DNA of 11,559 bases, taken from Cyanobacteriota bacterium (lineage in GTDB: Bacteria > Cyanobacteriota > Cyanobacteriia > Phormidesmidales > Phormidesmidaceae). Under the pieces are notes generated by a model that was given only the letters and a program-made list of their open reading frames with translations, had not been told where the DNA came from and made no database searches. The number at the start of each line of letters is the position of its first letter. Within the stretch, counting starts at the first letter, position 1. The translations under genes were made by a program, and so were the position numbers. The stretch is from assembly GCA_027483425.1 (NCBI GenBank), contig JAIXUR010000016.1, positions 1 through 11,559 of the forward strand, given 5' to 3'. Below are positions 1 through 6,221 of this stretch, piece by piece.

Positions 1-44
1 CCGTTCTTACGGATATGAGTCGCTCCACACTCAGGACATTGCAT
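1..44 (-). CDS. IS1-type transposase (InsA-like), 5' end only
   Basis: Reading leftward from an ATG at 44-42 gives MQCPECGATHIRKN, then a glycine codon cut by the window edge. This is the start of the InsA-type zinc-ribbon that opens IS1-family transposases: the first Cys-x-x-Cys pair (C3, C6), then T-H-I-R-K-N-G. A good Shine-Dalgarno, AGGGGAGA, lies about 7 bases upstream on the minus strand, which supports this start. Only about 14 residues are visible, so I cannot say whether the element is intact, has the usual InsA/InsB frameshift, or is a remnant. Other zinc-ribbon proteins begin similarly, but the HIRKNG continuation is typical of IS1 proteins. Confidence 0.7.
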   Translation of the reverse strand, partial: MQCPECGATHIRKN

Positions 45-85
45 GGCAGATCTCCCCTAATTCATACCTTAATTATGCAACGCCC
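1..85 (-). mobile_element. End of an IS1-family insertion sequence (left part outside the window)
   Basis: The 41 bases upstream of the transposase start end, on the minus strand, in GGGCGTTGCATAATT (85 to 71). Its GG-start and TGCATAATT pattern resembles the terminal repeats of cyanobacterial IS1-like elements, so I place the outer IS boundary near 85. The other terminus and the target duplication lie outside the window, so the boundary is an inference; it could lie further right, up to about 125. The element sits about 70 bases upstream of the SGNH hydrolase and is transcribed away from it. Confidence 0.45.
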
Positions 86-153
86 TAATTTCATCCTGAT
101 GGGCCATCCTTTGGGGTGAATAAGGCATTGAGAGTGTTATCCAGGACGCCAGG

Positions 154-1179
154 ATGGATGTTTGGCTATTGGCGGCTCAATTGATGTTGAGTTGTGCGGC
201 GACCCCACCTGACCCAACCGCGATCGCCGAGGGTGCTGCCCCCGTGGTGATGGCCTCTGCCACCCATTTAGCCCCTGAAGCCGGTCTAGAATCCGAGTGT
301 GGTCAGGACATACCGTTGGCCAATAGCCCGATCCAGGTTGCTCCGGAGCCCCGGCTCTTGGCCCAGCGGCATGTTTCCTCGACCACCTCACCTAGCGCTA
401 GCGCTCCATCCATGGCAGCTGCGGTAACCCAGTGGCCTTCCCAGCGACGGCCCAGCGGGCTTAGCCGCCCCGTCAGTGGCCCCCAACTGTACCAGTTTCG
501 AGTCGCGGCCCTGCAGGGGGGAGAGCTCTACACCCAGGCCGATCCCCAGCGGTATTTAAATCAGTGGCAGGGGGCGATCGATCCTCCCACCCACGACCAG
601 TGGCAGGTGCTGCTGGCCGAGGAGGCCGCCACCATGGCCAGCCGGCAGGGGCAACGTTCCCTCACGATCCTGTTGGGCGATTCCTTGGCTCTGTGGCTAC
701 CCCTCGGCGATTTGCCTGCCCCACCACTCTGGCTTAACCAAAGTATTTCGGGGGAGACTACAGCCAACATGCTGGAGCGGCTCCCCTATTTTGCCCAGAC
801 CCGGCCTGGGGCCATTCACATCATGGGGGGCATTAATGACCTCAAAAATGGCGTTTCTGAGGCGGAGGTAATTGATAATCTGTACCAAATACTGACCCGC
901 CTCAAGCGGCAGCATCCCCAGGCGCGGCTGGTGGTGTATTCCATTTTGCCGACCCGGTTGAGGGCGGTGCCGAGCGATCGCATTCAGCGGGTCAACCAGG
1001 CCCTGGCAACCCTGGCGACGCACCAGGGAGCTACCTTTGTCGACCTCACCCCCACCTTTAGCGACAGCCAGGGGCAGCTGCGCCCAGAGCTGACCACCGA
1101 CGGCCTACACCTGAGCGCCCAGGGATACACCCTCTGGCGAGAGGCCCTGGCCAGCCAGGGAAATAGCCTTAATCATTAG
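154..1179 (+). CDS. GDSL/SGNH-family hydrolase (esterase/lipase type)
   Basis: This 341-residue protein has a C-terminal SGNH hydrolase domain (about 168-335) with all consensus blocks: ILLGDSL with the nucleophile Ser177, an oxyanion glycine at G200 (SISGET), GGIND with Asn228-Asp229, and DGLHLS with Asp316 and His319. Members hydrolyse ester bonds in lipids, acylated sugars or peptidoglycan substituents; the substrate here cannot be read. Residues 20-110 are Pro/Ala/Ser-rich, low-complexity and probably a disordered spacer. The N-terminus MDVWLLAAQLMLSCAA is hydrophobic but has no basic residues and only a poor lipobox, so export is uncertain. The ATG at 154 has AGGA about 8 bases upstream and is the only good start, although the frame is open back to 124, close to the IS end, so a longer N-terminus may have existed before insertion. 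Confidence 0.85.
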   Translation: MDVWLLAAQLMLSCAATPPDPTAIAEGAAPVVMASATHLAPEAGLESECGQDIPLANSPIQVAPEPRLLAQRHVSSTTSPSASAPSMAAAVTQWPSQRRPSGLSRPVSGPQLYQFRVAALQGGELYTQADPQRYLNQWQGAIDPPTHDQWQVLLAEEAATMASRQGQRSLTILLGDSLALWLPLGDLPAPPLWLNQSISGETTANMLERLPYFAQTRPGAIHIMGGINDLKNGVSEAEVIDNLYQILTRLKRQHPQARLVVYSILPTRLRAVPSDRIQRVNQALATLATHQGATFVDLTPTFSDSQGQLRPELTTDGLHLSAQGYTLWREALASQGNSLNH

Positions 1180-1267
1180 CCGAGAGTTGTCGAGGTCGTA
1201 CCGCGTTTATGGACTAGGGCCGCGCATAATAGGATCACGTATTGCCCTTTGCCAGAGCGAATGACCC

Positions 1268-2359
1268 GTGCCTAAGCGATCTGCCAAACCCAAGCTGGGA
1301 CGATTGGAGAAACTCGACCCCACCGACTATTGGCAGGCCCAGGTCGATTTTCAGCAGTGGCTCACCGAGCCCGAAACCCTAGAACTCCTGGGGGAAGCGG
1401 CGGGCCTTGAGCTGGTCATGGCAGCCTCTGAGCCCTCTTCATCTGACCAGTATGGGCTGTTCGCAGCGGCCAACAGCGATGATGTCGTGCTGGTGGCGGC
1501 CCATCTGGATGGGCCCGAAGTCAGTGATCTGGGCCAACTGTTGGCCTGGGCAGCGGCGGCAGAGGTGACCACGGTGCTCTGGATCGCCCCGGCCTTTTCG
1601 GAGTCCATTGCGCTCACCCTCGACTGGCTCAACCGCACGGGCCAGGTGACCTTTTTGGGTATGGCGGTGGAGCTGTGGAGCATCGGCAAGGCCGCCATGG
1701 CCGCCAACTTTATGCCGGTCTGCGGCGCGGTGGATGACTCTGGGGAGGCCACGGCGGCAGACACAGCAGACGATCCAGATGAGGACGCCGAGGAGCTGGA
1801 GGCCGAGGCAGACTCGCCTGCCGTGCCGGAGCCTGAACCCCTGACGGCATTGCAACAAGAAAACTTAGACTTTTGGAGTGGCCTTTGCGATCGCATGGAT
1901 CGCCAGGGCAGCCTGGTCAAACCCGGTTCACCCTCGGCGGAATCGACCCTGGGCTTTGCGATCGCCCGGGCCGGGTTTCGCCTCAACGCCATTCTCGATC
2001 GCGACCACAACAGCCTCTACACCGAGCTGCTGCTGTCGGGCATCGATGCCCAGCCCCACTTTCACCTGCTGGCCCAGGAGCGGGAGGCCATTGCCGACGC
2101 CATGGGCCTGCCGCTAATTTGGGATGGCACCGGGGAGCAAGCCTGCATGGTCGCCAGCACCCTAACCTCGGTGGATCTGGCTAACCGCGATCGCTGGCCC
2201 GACTACCATGCCTGGTTCTGCGACTGCCTAGAACGCTTCTACGAAGCCTTTTTTGACCGCATTAAGCAACTCGATGCCAATGGCTACCAGCCCCTGCCCC
2301 GGCATCGAGGAACGGCGGTGAGCGATGGGTTGATTTTGCCAGCTCGGCCCCGTGGGTAG
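1268..2359 (+). CDS. DUF4268-type protein with degenerate PD-(D/E)xK-like N-terminal half
   Basis: The 363-residue product has two parts. Residues 10-150 match the N-terminal half of DUF4268 proteins as I recall them (GRLEKLD near the start, LGQLLAWAA at 88-96, LDWLN at 118-122, ELWSIG at 135-140), thought to be a nuclease-like fold. Residues 195-337 (ENLDFWSGL...FYEAFFDRIKQLD) fit the DUF4268 domain itself. An acidic linker (about 156-190, rich in Asp, Glu and Ala) joins them. The usual A-D and I-E-N-Q residues of the nuclease motif appear as Y-G (62-63) and V-A-A-H (76-79), so catalysis looks lost. The start is GTG at 1268; an overlapping ATG at 1261 is out of frame and stops at once. Function is unknown. 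The family name is from memory and was not searched. Confidence 0.7.
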   Translation: MPKRSAKPKLGRLEKLDPTDYWQAQVDFQQWLTEPETLELLGEAAGLELVMAASEPSSSDQYGLFAAANSDDVVLVAAHLDGPEVSDLGQLLAWAAAAEVTTVLWIAPAFSESIALTLDWLNRTGQVTFLGMAVELWSIGKAAMAANFMPVCGAVDDSGEATAADTADDPDEDAEELEAEADSPAVPEPEPLTALQQENLDFWSGLCDRMDRQGSLVKPGSPSAESTLGFAIARAGFRLNAILDRDHNSLYTELLLSGIDAQPHFHLLAQEREAIADAMGLPLIWDGTGEQACMVASTLTSVDLANRDRWPDYHAWFCDCLERFYEAFFDRIKQLDANGYQPLPRHRGTAVSDGLILPARPRG

Positions 2360-2381
2360 GGGCAGACCTATGTGTCTGCCC
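2360..2381. terminator. Hairpin just after the DUF4268 stop codon
   Basis: GGGCAGAC (2360-2367) and GTCTGCCC (2374-2381) form a perfect 8-bp stem with a 6-base loop, beginning at the base after the TAG stop. There is no following T-run, so it is not a classical intrinsic terminator. It may be a transcript 3' stabiliser, an attenuator before ychJ (which starts 25 bases on), or one of the short dispersed palindromes common in cyanobacteria. Confidence 0.4.
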
Positions 2382-2405
2382 GGCATCGAGTAGGTAGGTG
2401 AGGGA

Positions 2406-2891
2406 ATGGGTGGGGAGATAGCATCTGTGGGCCGGTGTCCCTGTGGGAGTGGTGAGGGCTTTGGGGCCTGTTGCCAGCCCTACTTGGTGGGGGATGGGGT
2501 GGCTCCAACCGCAGAGGCGCTGATGCGATCGCGCTATACCGCCTACCACCAAGGCAACATCGATTACCTGATCGCCACCCATCACCCGACCCAGCGCTAT
2601 GGGGGCCAGCGAGGGGCGATTGCCCAGAGCGTGGCCACTACCACCTGGCTGGGGCTGAGGGTGCTAGCCACCGAAGCGGGTCAAGCGACCGATCGCCGAG
2701 GGGTGGTGGAGTTTGTCGCCTACTACGCAGACCCTCGGCCCGGTCAAATTCACGAGCGATCGCGGTTTGTGCGCCAAAAAGAGCGTTGGTTCTACGTCGA
2801 TGGCGACGCTCTGCCGCCCCTGGTGAAGCACCGCAATGACCCCTGCTGGTGTGGCAGTGGCAAAAAATACAAAGCTTGCCACGGGCGCTGA
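2406..2891 (+). CDS. YchJ-family protein (UPF0225) with two SEC-C zinc motifs
   Basis: This 161-residue protein has the standard YchJ layout. An N-terminal SEC-C motif has Cys11, Cys13, Cys22 and Cys23 (CPCGSGEGFGACC). It is followed by the diagnostic ALMRSRYTAY (38-47) and HPTQR (60-64), then an NTF2-like core to about 140. A second, C-terminal SEC-C motif has Cys147, Cys149, Cys158 and His159 (CWCGSGKKYKACH). SEC-C motifs bind zinc and, in SecA, mediate SecB and ribosome contacts; the role of YchJ itself is not established. AGGTGAGG a few bases upstream supports the ATG at 2406. Its stop codon forms the first base of the heptamer array that follows. It may be co-transcribed with the DUF4268 gene 46 bases upstream. 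Confidence 0.88.
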   Translation: MGGEIASVGRCPCGSGEGFGACCQPYLVGDGVAPTAEALMRSRYTAYHQGNIDYLIATHHPTQRYGGQRGAIAQSVATTTWLGLRVLATEAGQATDRRGVVEFVAYYADPRPGQIHERSRFVRQKERWFYVDGDALPPLVKHRNDPCWCGSGKKYKACHGR

Positions 2892-2984
2892 GGAGTCAGG
2901 AGGCAGGAGGCAGGAGACAGGAGACAGGAGGCTGGAGGCTGGGGGCTGGAGGCTGGAGGCTGGAGGCTGGGGGCTGGAGGCAGG
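2891..2984. repeat. Tandem G-rich heptamer array, 13 units
   Basis: Starting on the last base of the ychJ stop codon there are thirteen 7-base units in perfect register, followed by a partial AGG. In order they are AGGAGTC, AGGAGGC twice, AGGAGAC twice, AGGAGGC, TGGAGGC, TGGGGGC, TGGAGGC three times, TGGGGGC and TGGAGGC. Variation is confined to three positions of the heptamer. This matches the short tandemly repeated repetitive (STRR) class known from cyanobacterial intergenic regions. The many GG/GGG runs on the plus strand could support a G-quadruplex. It lies between ychJ and the acyltransferase gene. Confidence 0.9.
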
Positions 2985-3046
2985 TTTAAGAATGTCTAGA
3001 ATTCCAGGGCTAATTGGCGGATTGCACCGGATACTCAAGGCACCGA

Positions 3047-4042
3047 ATGAACGCAAGCGCTGGGGTTAAATGGACTGGTATGGCTGATCAAACTGAGCCC
3101 AGGGTGGCAATGCAATCGTCGACCCCATTAGATGACCCAGCAAATATCCTGCTCTCTCCAGAAGTCATTGCCCGGGTGCGCGAGGGGGTAGCGACCTCCC
3201 AACAGCCCGAGGTGCGCCAGTGCATTACCCAAGATCTGGCAGAACTCAGTGCGATCGCCCAGGGCACTGCCGATCGGCGGGTCAGTGGTCGCTTGCGCCG
3301 CTGGATGATGCGCCGCCTGATCAAAAGCTTCTTTCGGGTTCGCATTGAGAATCCTGAAAACATACCCACCGAGCCCAACGTGCTGACGGCCAACCACCTC
3401 AGTCACCTCGACCCGTTTTTGATTCTCGCCTTTTGCCCGCCCCACCCCTACTACTACATCCTGGGCGATGCCCGCACCCTCTACAACAAGCGCTGGAAGC
3501 GTTGGCTGATTGGCTGGGCCGGGGGCGTCATTCCCCTTGAGCGCTGGTGGAAAGAGGAAATGGCCGTCATGGCCGCCGCCGATCATGGCCAGGCCGATCT
3601 TAAGCCCCTGGCCACCGAAATTCGAGACCACGTGCCCAATGGCAGCTCAATCCAGCAAATGCGTCAGATTGACCAGGCCGTGCAGGCGTTACTCGCTCGA
3701 GGCGACGGCATTATGCTGTTTCCTGAAGGACGTCTGGGGGAACAAGAAGGCCACATGCACCTCCCCCTCAAACGAGGTACCGTCCTCTATGCCATGCGAT
3801 CGGGGGTGCCTATTTATCCCGTGGCCATTGTCGGGACTAAAACCCTCTACTTTCGCAAGCGGCTGACCCTGCGCTTTGGGCCACCGGTGCAGGTGCCCCA
3901 CCAGCCCCGCCCCAAGCGAGTTGCGATCGACGCCGCCCTCGCTGACCTAGAGCAGGCCTTCAAGGTACTGCTGCCCGAAGACTACCAAGAGCCCCAAGGG
4001 CCACAGCTGTTCAGTCAGTGGCTGAACCACCTATTTTGGTAG
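3047..4042 (+). CDS. PlsC-type lysophospholipid (1-acylglycerol-3-phosphate) acyltransferase
   Basis: The product has the PlsC/GPAT acyltransferase motifs. Counting from 3047, these are NHLSHLD with the catalytic H117-x4-D122, GGVIPLER with Arg166 (motif II), FPEGR at 225-229 (motif III) and VPIYPVAIVG at about 254-263 (motif IV). Such enzymes transfer an acyl chain to lysophosphatidic acid or related lysolipids at the membrane. The span between motifs II and III (about 59 residues) is roughly twice that of E. coli PlsC and contains a WWKEEM... helical stretch. No clear transmembrane helix is seen. I chose the ATG at 3047 because AAGG lies 6-7 bases upstream; ATGs at 3080 and 3110 in the same frame are also possible, and a TTG at 3014 would extend it. 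The first 40-50 residues are poorly conserved in character. Confidence 0.85.
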   Translation: MNASAGVKWTGMADQTEPRVAMQSSTPLDDPANILLSPEVIARVREGVATSQQPEVRQCITQDLAELSAIAQGTADRRVSGRLRRWMMRRLIKSFFRVRIENPENIPTEPNVLTANHLSHLDPFLILAFCPPHPYYYILGDARTLYNKRWKRWLIGWAGGVIPLERWWKEEMAVMAAADHGQADLKPLATEIRDHVPNGSSIQQMRQIDQAVQALLARGDGIMLFPEGRLGEQEGHMHLPLKRGTVLYAMRSGVPIYPVAIVGTKTLYFRKRLTLRFGPPVQVPHQPRPKRVAIDAALADLEQAFKVLLPEDYQEPQGPQLFSQWLNHLFW

Positions 4043-4142
4043 CGGCGGATCGTCAGAATTTGGTGACAGATTGGCCACAGATAAGCTGCCAACCAGTCCT
4101 GACATTCATTCAGAACATCTCGAAATACTTATGCTGCCTGCA

Positions 4143-4214
<72 letters not shown>

Positions 4215-4222
4215 AATTGTCG

Positions 4223-4307
4223 TGGTGGGCCGGGCTGGATTTGAACCAGCGTAGGCGTAGCCAGCGGATTTACAGTCCGCCCCCATTAACCACTCGGGCA
4301 CCGACCC
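4223..4307 (-). tRNA. trnY-GTA: tRNA-Tyr (GTA anticodon), CCA encoded
   Basis: This is a class II tRNA on the minus strand. The acceptor GGGTCGG pairs with CCGGCCC, the anticodon stem GCGGA/TCCGC encloses CTGTAAA (anticodon GTA), a long variable arm CTGGCTACGCCTACG follows, and the T-arm is GCTGG-TTCAAAT-CCAGC. The mature body is 4307 to 4226 with discriminator A. The next three bases are CCA (4225-4223), so the 3' end appears genomically encoded, unlike in the adjacent tRNA-Thr. Confidence 0.95.
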
Positions 4308-4326
4308 GCCCTATCCACGATTTATC

Positions 4327-4335
4327 ATCCTAGCA
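4327..4335 (-). promoter_or_regulatory. Possible extended -10 promoter for the trnY-trnT transcript
   Basis: On the minus strand TGC-TAGGAT reads as an extended -10 element about 20 bases upstream of the tRNA-Tyr 5' end. A weak -35 match (GTAACA) lies 15 bases further upstream. The position is right for a tRNA promoter, but the -35 is poor and the spacing short, so this is tentative. Confidence 0.35.
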
Positions 4336-4382
4336 TGGATGGGTAATTGTTACGGAACAACCCAAAAACTTCTGCCAGTGAA

Positions 4383-4763
4383 TTATCGAGCGTAGACCAG
4401 CCAGGCGAACAACCACCCCACCAGCAGTCCTAGCCCGCCAAACCGCACGGCCTGCCAGAAGGGCTCTTGCAGGTGCTGCCAAGAAATCACCTGACTGGCT
4501 AATTCCATCTCAAAGCTATCGGTCGCTTCTTGCAAGCGCAGAACTTCTTGGGCCGCCCCGGGATCATCGGCCTGCGGCCCGCTGGCCTGCAGAGTTTGAA
4601 GCTGAATCAGGTTAGAAATACCCGCCTTAAGCTGGTGCATGCGGGTTTCCAGCCCCTCTAGCTGGTGCATGAGATCCGCCAGGGAGCGAGGTGCCTCCTC
4701 AGGCCCGCCGCCTAGGGAACCCCGCTGATGGTGAGAGCGATGCCGTCGATAGCCTAACTTCAT
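4383..4763 (-). CDS. Hypothetical small protein: coiled coil plus C-terminal membrane anchor
   Basis: I do not recognise this 126-residue protein. It begins with a basic, His/Arg-rich segment (KLGYRRHRSHHQR, 2-14). Two predicted amphipathic helices follow (about 27-60 and 68-98, with heptad-like Leu spacing suggesting coiled coil). It ends in one hydrophobic segment (about 106-124, FGGLGLLVGWLFAWLVYA) with only Arg after it. That layout is of a tail-anchored membrane protein with a cytosolic coiled coil. The ATG at 4763 lacks a clear ribosome binding site. It lies directly upstream of the tRNA pair on the same strand and diverges from the DUF6439-like gene across 109 bases. Even GC3-rich codon use like its neighbours and a plausible fold argue that it is a real gene. 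Confidence 0.6.
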   Translation of the reverse strand: MKLGYRRHRSHHQRGSLGGGPEEAPRSLADLMHQLEGLETRMHQLKAGISNLIQLQTLQASGPQADDPGAAQEVLRLQEATDSFEMELASQVISWQHLQEPFWQAVRFGGLGLLVGWLFAWLVYAR

Positions 4764-4872
4764 CGTGCAAAATAGTGATAAGTGTGAAATCTGTCCTAGG
4801 CGGTGTGGCCAATACCCCTGCCAAACGCAGCGGACATCTTCTCTTAGTTAACCCCAACTGGTTGCAATAACT

Positions 4873-5214
4873 ATGGCGTTCTCCTTTGACCCATTGATGA
4901 CCGCTTCGACGGCGGTATCGGCTAAACCCGCCGCCGATCTCACGGACCTAGAGCTAGCTCAAACCCTGGCAGAGCGGTTGGCGATTAAACCCACCGATTG
5001 GCATCGCCTCAATCGCGATCGCCGGGTGCGGGCCAAGGAGCAGTTGGCGGCGGCGCTAGTCTTTTTGCTCAAAGACAACTCTGAAGAAGCCCTGGCCCGG
5101 ATAGAACAAGCCACCGGGTGGCTGAACCATAGCCTGCAAGCCCCCCCCTGCCCAAGCCATGGCGATCGCAAAGCCCCCGCCAAAAACGACCCATCATCCC
5201 CCAACCCCAGCTAG
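4873..5214 (+). CDS. DUF6439-like conserved cyanobacterial protein
   Basis: This 113-residue soluble protein resembles a small cyanobacterial family that I recall as DUF6439. Its core is DLELAQTLAERL (25-36), DWHRLNRDRRVRAKEQLAAALVFLL with a W-H-R-L start (42-66), EEALARIEQATGWL (70-83) and the ending LQAPPCPSHG. It is predicted all-helical. No enzyme motif is visible and no function is known to me. The last 15 residues are a Lys/Pro/Ser tail. The ATG at 4873 is the first in frame, and no strong Shine-Dalgarno precedes it. The gene converges on the anti-sigma factor gene, with 67 bases between their stop codons that contain the palindrome CCAGGCCTGG (5243-5252). Confidence 0.68.
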   Translation: MAFSFDPLMTASTAVSAKPAADLTDLELAQTLAERLAIKPTDWHRLNRDRRVRAKEQLAAALVFLLKDNSEEALARIEQATGWLNHSLQAPPCPSHGDRKAPAKNDPSSPNPS

Positions 5215-5281
5215 ACCCTGGAGACACAGGATCGCTGTGCGCCCAGGCCTGGCGTCTACCCGCGCGGTCTGGGCCCGGACT

Positions 5282-5731
5282 CTATCGAATGAGCGGCAGC
5301 CGCCGAGATTGCCGCACGGCTTTGCCCAGGTGAAGCTCTCGGCCACCATCACACCAGGCCACATGGTCAAACACCTGGTAAAGAATGTAGAGGCCTCGGC
5401 CACATTCCCCCGGGTGAGAGGTGCAGTTGCCATCTAGATCGTCATCACAGCTACAGGGATGGGTAAAGCCATTGCCCTGATCGGTAATGACCCACCACGA
5501 ACTCGAGCCCGAAACCGAATACTTCACCGAAATGAATTTGGAGCGGTCAAGCTGGTTACCATGCTTGGCAGCATTGACTAGGGCTTCTTGTAAGCCCAGA
5601 CGCACCTCAGCCTTCCATGGGTCAGGTACGTTCTTCAGCAAAAGATCGATCACAGGCTGCAAATACAGCGTGGAGACAAAGCTTAGGGTGTCCCACTTTT
5701 GCTGATTAACAGGTGGAGAAGTTGCAATCAC
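5282..5731 (-). CDS. Anti-sigma regulatory factor, RsbW-like HATPase_c serine kinase
   Basis: This 149-residue single-domain GHKL ATPase carries the N-box EALVNAAKHGN (Glu49, Asn53, His57), the G1 box DQGNGF (84-89) and the G2 box GRGLYIL (111-117). The family (SpoIIAB/RsbW) binds ATP, phosphorylates a STAS-domain anti-anti-sigma partner on Ser/Thr, and can sequester a sigma factor; cyanobacteria have several, usually under a PP2C phosphatase. The partner is not in this window. Between G1 and G2 lies an unusual Cys-rich ATP lid (Cys93, Cys95, Cys103, His107, Cys110). The start is GTG at 5731, with GGGGAT about 10 bases upstream on the minus strand; no in-frame ATG fits. The gene stands alone, with 490 bases of gene-free DNA upstream. 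Confidence 0.85.
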   Translation of the reverse strand: MIATSPPVNQQKWDTLSFVSTLYLQPVIDLLLKNVPDPWKAEVRLGLQEALVNAAKHGNQLDRSKFISVKYSVSGSSSWWVITDQGNGFTHPCSCDDDLDGNCTSHPGECGRGLYILYQVFDHVAWCDGGRELHLGKAVRQSRRLPLIR

Positions 5732-6221
5732 TCAGGCTATCCCCGAAGTCTTGATGTGAGTGGTGATAAAAAATCTAGCCCAGGGCTCAGACATTAATCA
5801 ATTAAAACCGACTGACCACAACCGATAAAATATTTATATTTTTTTGTCTTGTTTTTGGAAGGGTTGTGTGCAAAGAGCCGGGTAAATATAACTCCGAAAA
5901 GCTTGAGCTCGATGATGATTCAAACGGAAGCTAAATAGGTCAAATTTACTGCTGGGGTCTAAGCAACACTACTATTCCACTATAGCAAACTTTACCGGGG
6001 CATAGTCAATCAGGAAGCACTCTAGGGGTTGAGGTCATTCTTGCAGTCGTTTGCCTGCATAGCAGCCAATATTTCTCCGCTGAAGCATTACTGGGCGGCA
6101 TCAATGGGCGTTGCTTTGAATCTGATGTTTAACGTTTGCAACGTTGACCCATCGCAGTATTAAGTAATGTTAAGTAGATTAAAGCGTCGGTTCTTGTCAG
6201 GGGGTGGCGCTGGGTTTTTCC
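5732..6221. other. Gene-free region of about 490 bases
   Basis: I find no credible reading frame here on either strand. The region is more AT-rich than the rest of the window, especially 5822-5856 (runs of A/T around TATTTATATTTTTTTG). It holds the probable promoter of the anti-sigma gene at its left end. A broken inverted repeat lies at 6104-6152: ATGGG plus CGTTGC pairing with GCAACG, a 4-base bulge, and CCCAT. AACGTT occurs twice, 3 bases apart (6131-6145). I do not recognise a known RNA family; the rest of the stretch shows nothing I can name. Confidence 0.5.
5772..5801 (-). promoter_or_regulatory. Possible sigma70-type promoter of the anti-sigma factor gene
   Basis: On the minus strand TTGATT (5801-5796) and TAGATT (5777-5772) are separated by 18 bases. 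Each matches four of six consensus bases. Transcription would start near 5765, giving a leader of about 35 bases before the GTG. The placement is good but the match modest. Confidence 0.35.

Noticed and set aside
154..213. Lipoprotein signal on the SGNH hydrolase (MLSC)
   Set aside because: The -3 and -2 residues do not fit a lipobox well, and there is no positively charged n-region.
1180..1267. Promoter for the DUF4268 gene around CATAATAGG (about 1225)
   Set aside because: The -10-like CATAAT has no -35 partner at acceptable spacing.
1351..2010. 219-codon open frame on the minus strand opposite the DUF4268 gene
   Set aside because: The Ser/Ala/Arg-rich low-complexity translation is typical of the antisense of a GC-rich gene; the plus-strand product has clear family landmarks.
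2891..2984. CRISPR array
   Set aside because: The repeats are contiguous 7-base units with no spacers; they are simple tandem repeats.
2836..3069. 77-codon plus-strand frame running through the heptamers (Arg/Gly/Leu/Glu/Ala repeats)
   Set aside because: It begins inside ychJ in another frame and its periodic translation is produced only by the 7-base repeat.
3128..3631. 167-codon minus-strand frame opposite the acyltransferase
   Set aside because: It has no motif, and the plus strand carries intact PlsC motifs across the same bases.
6144..6170. TTGACC followed 15 bases later by TAATGT, a possible plus-strand promoter
   Set aside because: The spacing is short, the -10 is weak, and it would fire into the 3' end of nblB. 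Antisense transcription is possible but unsupported.
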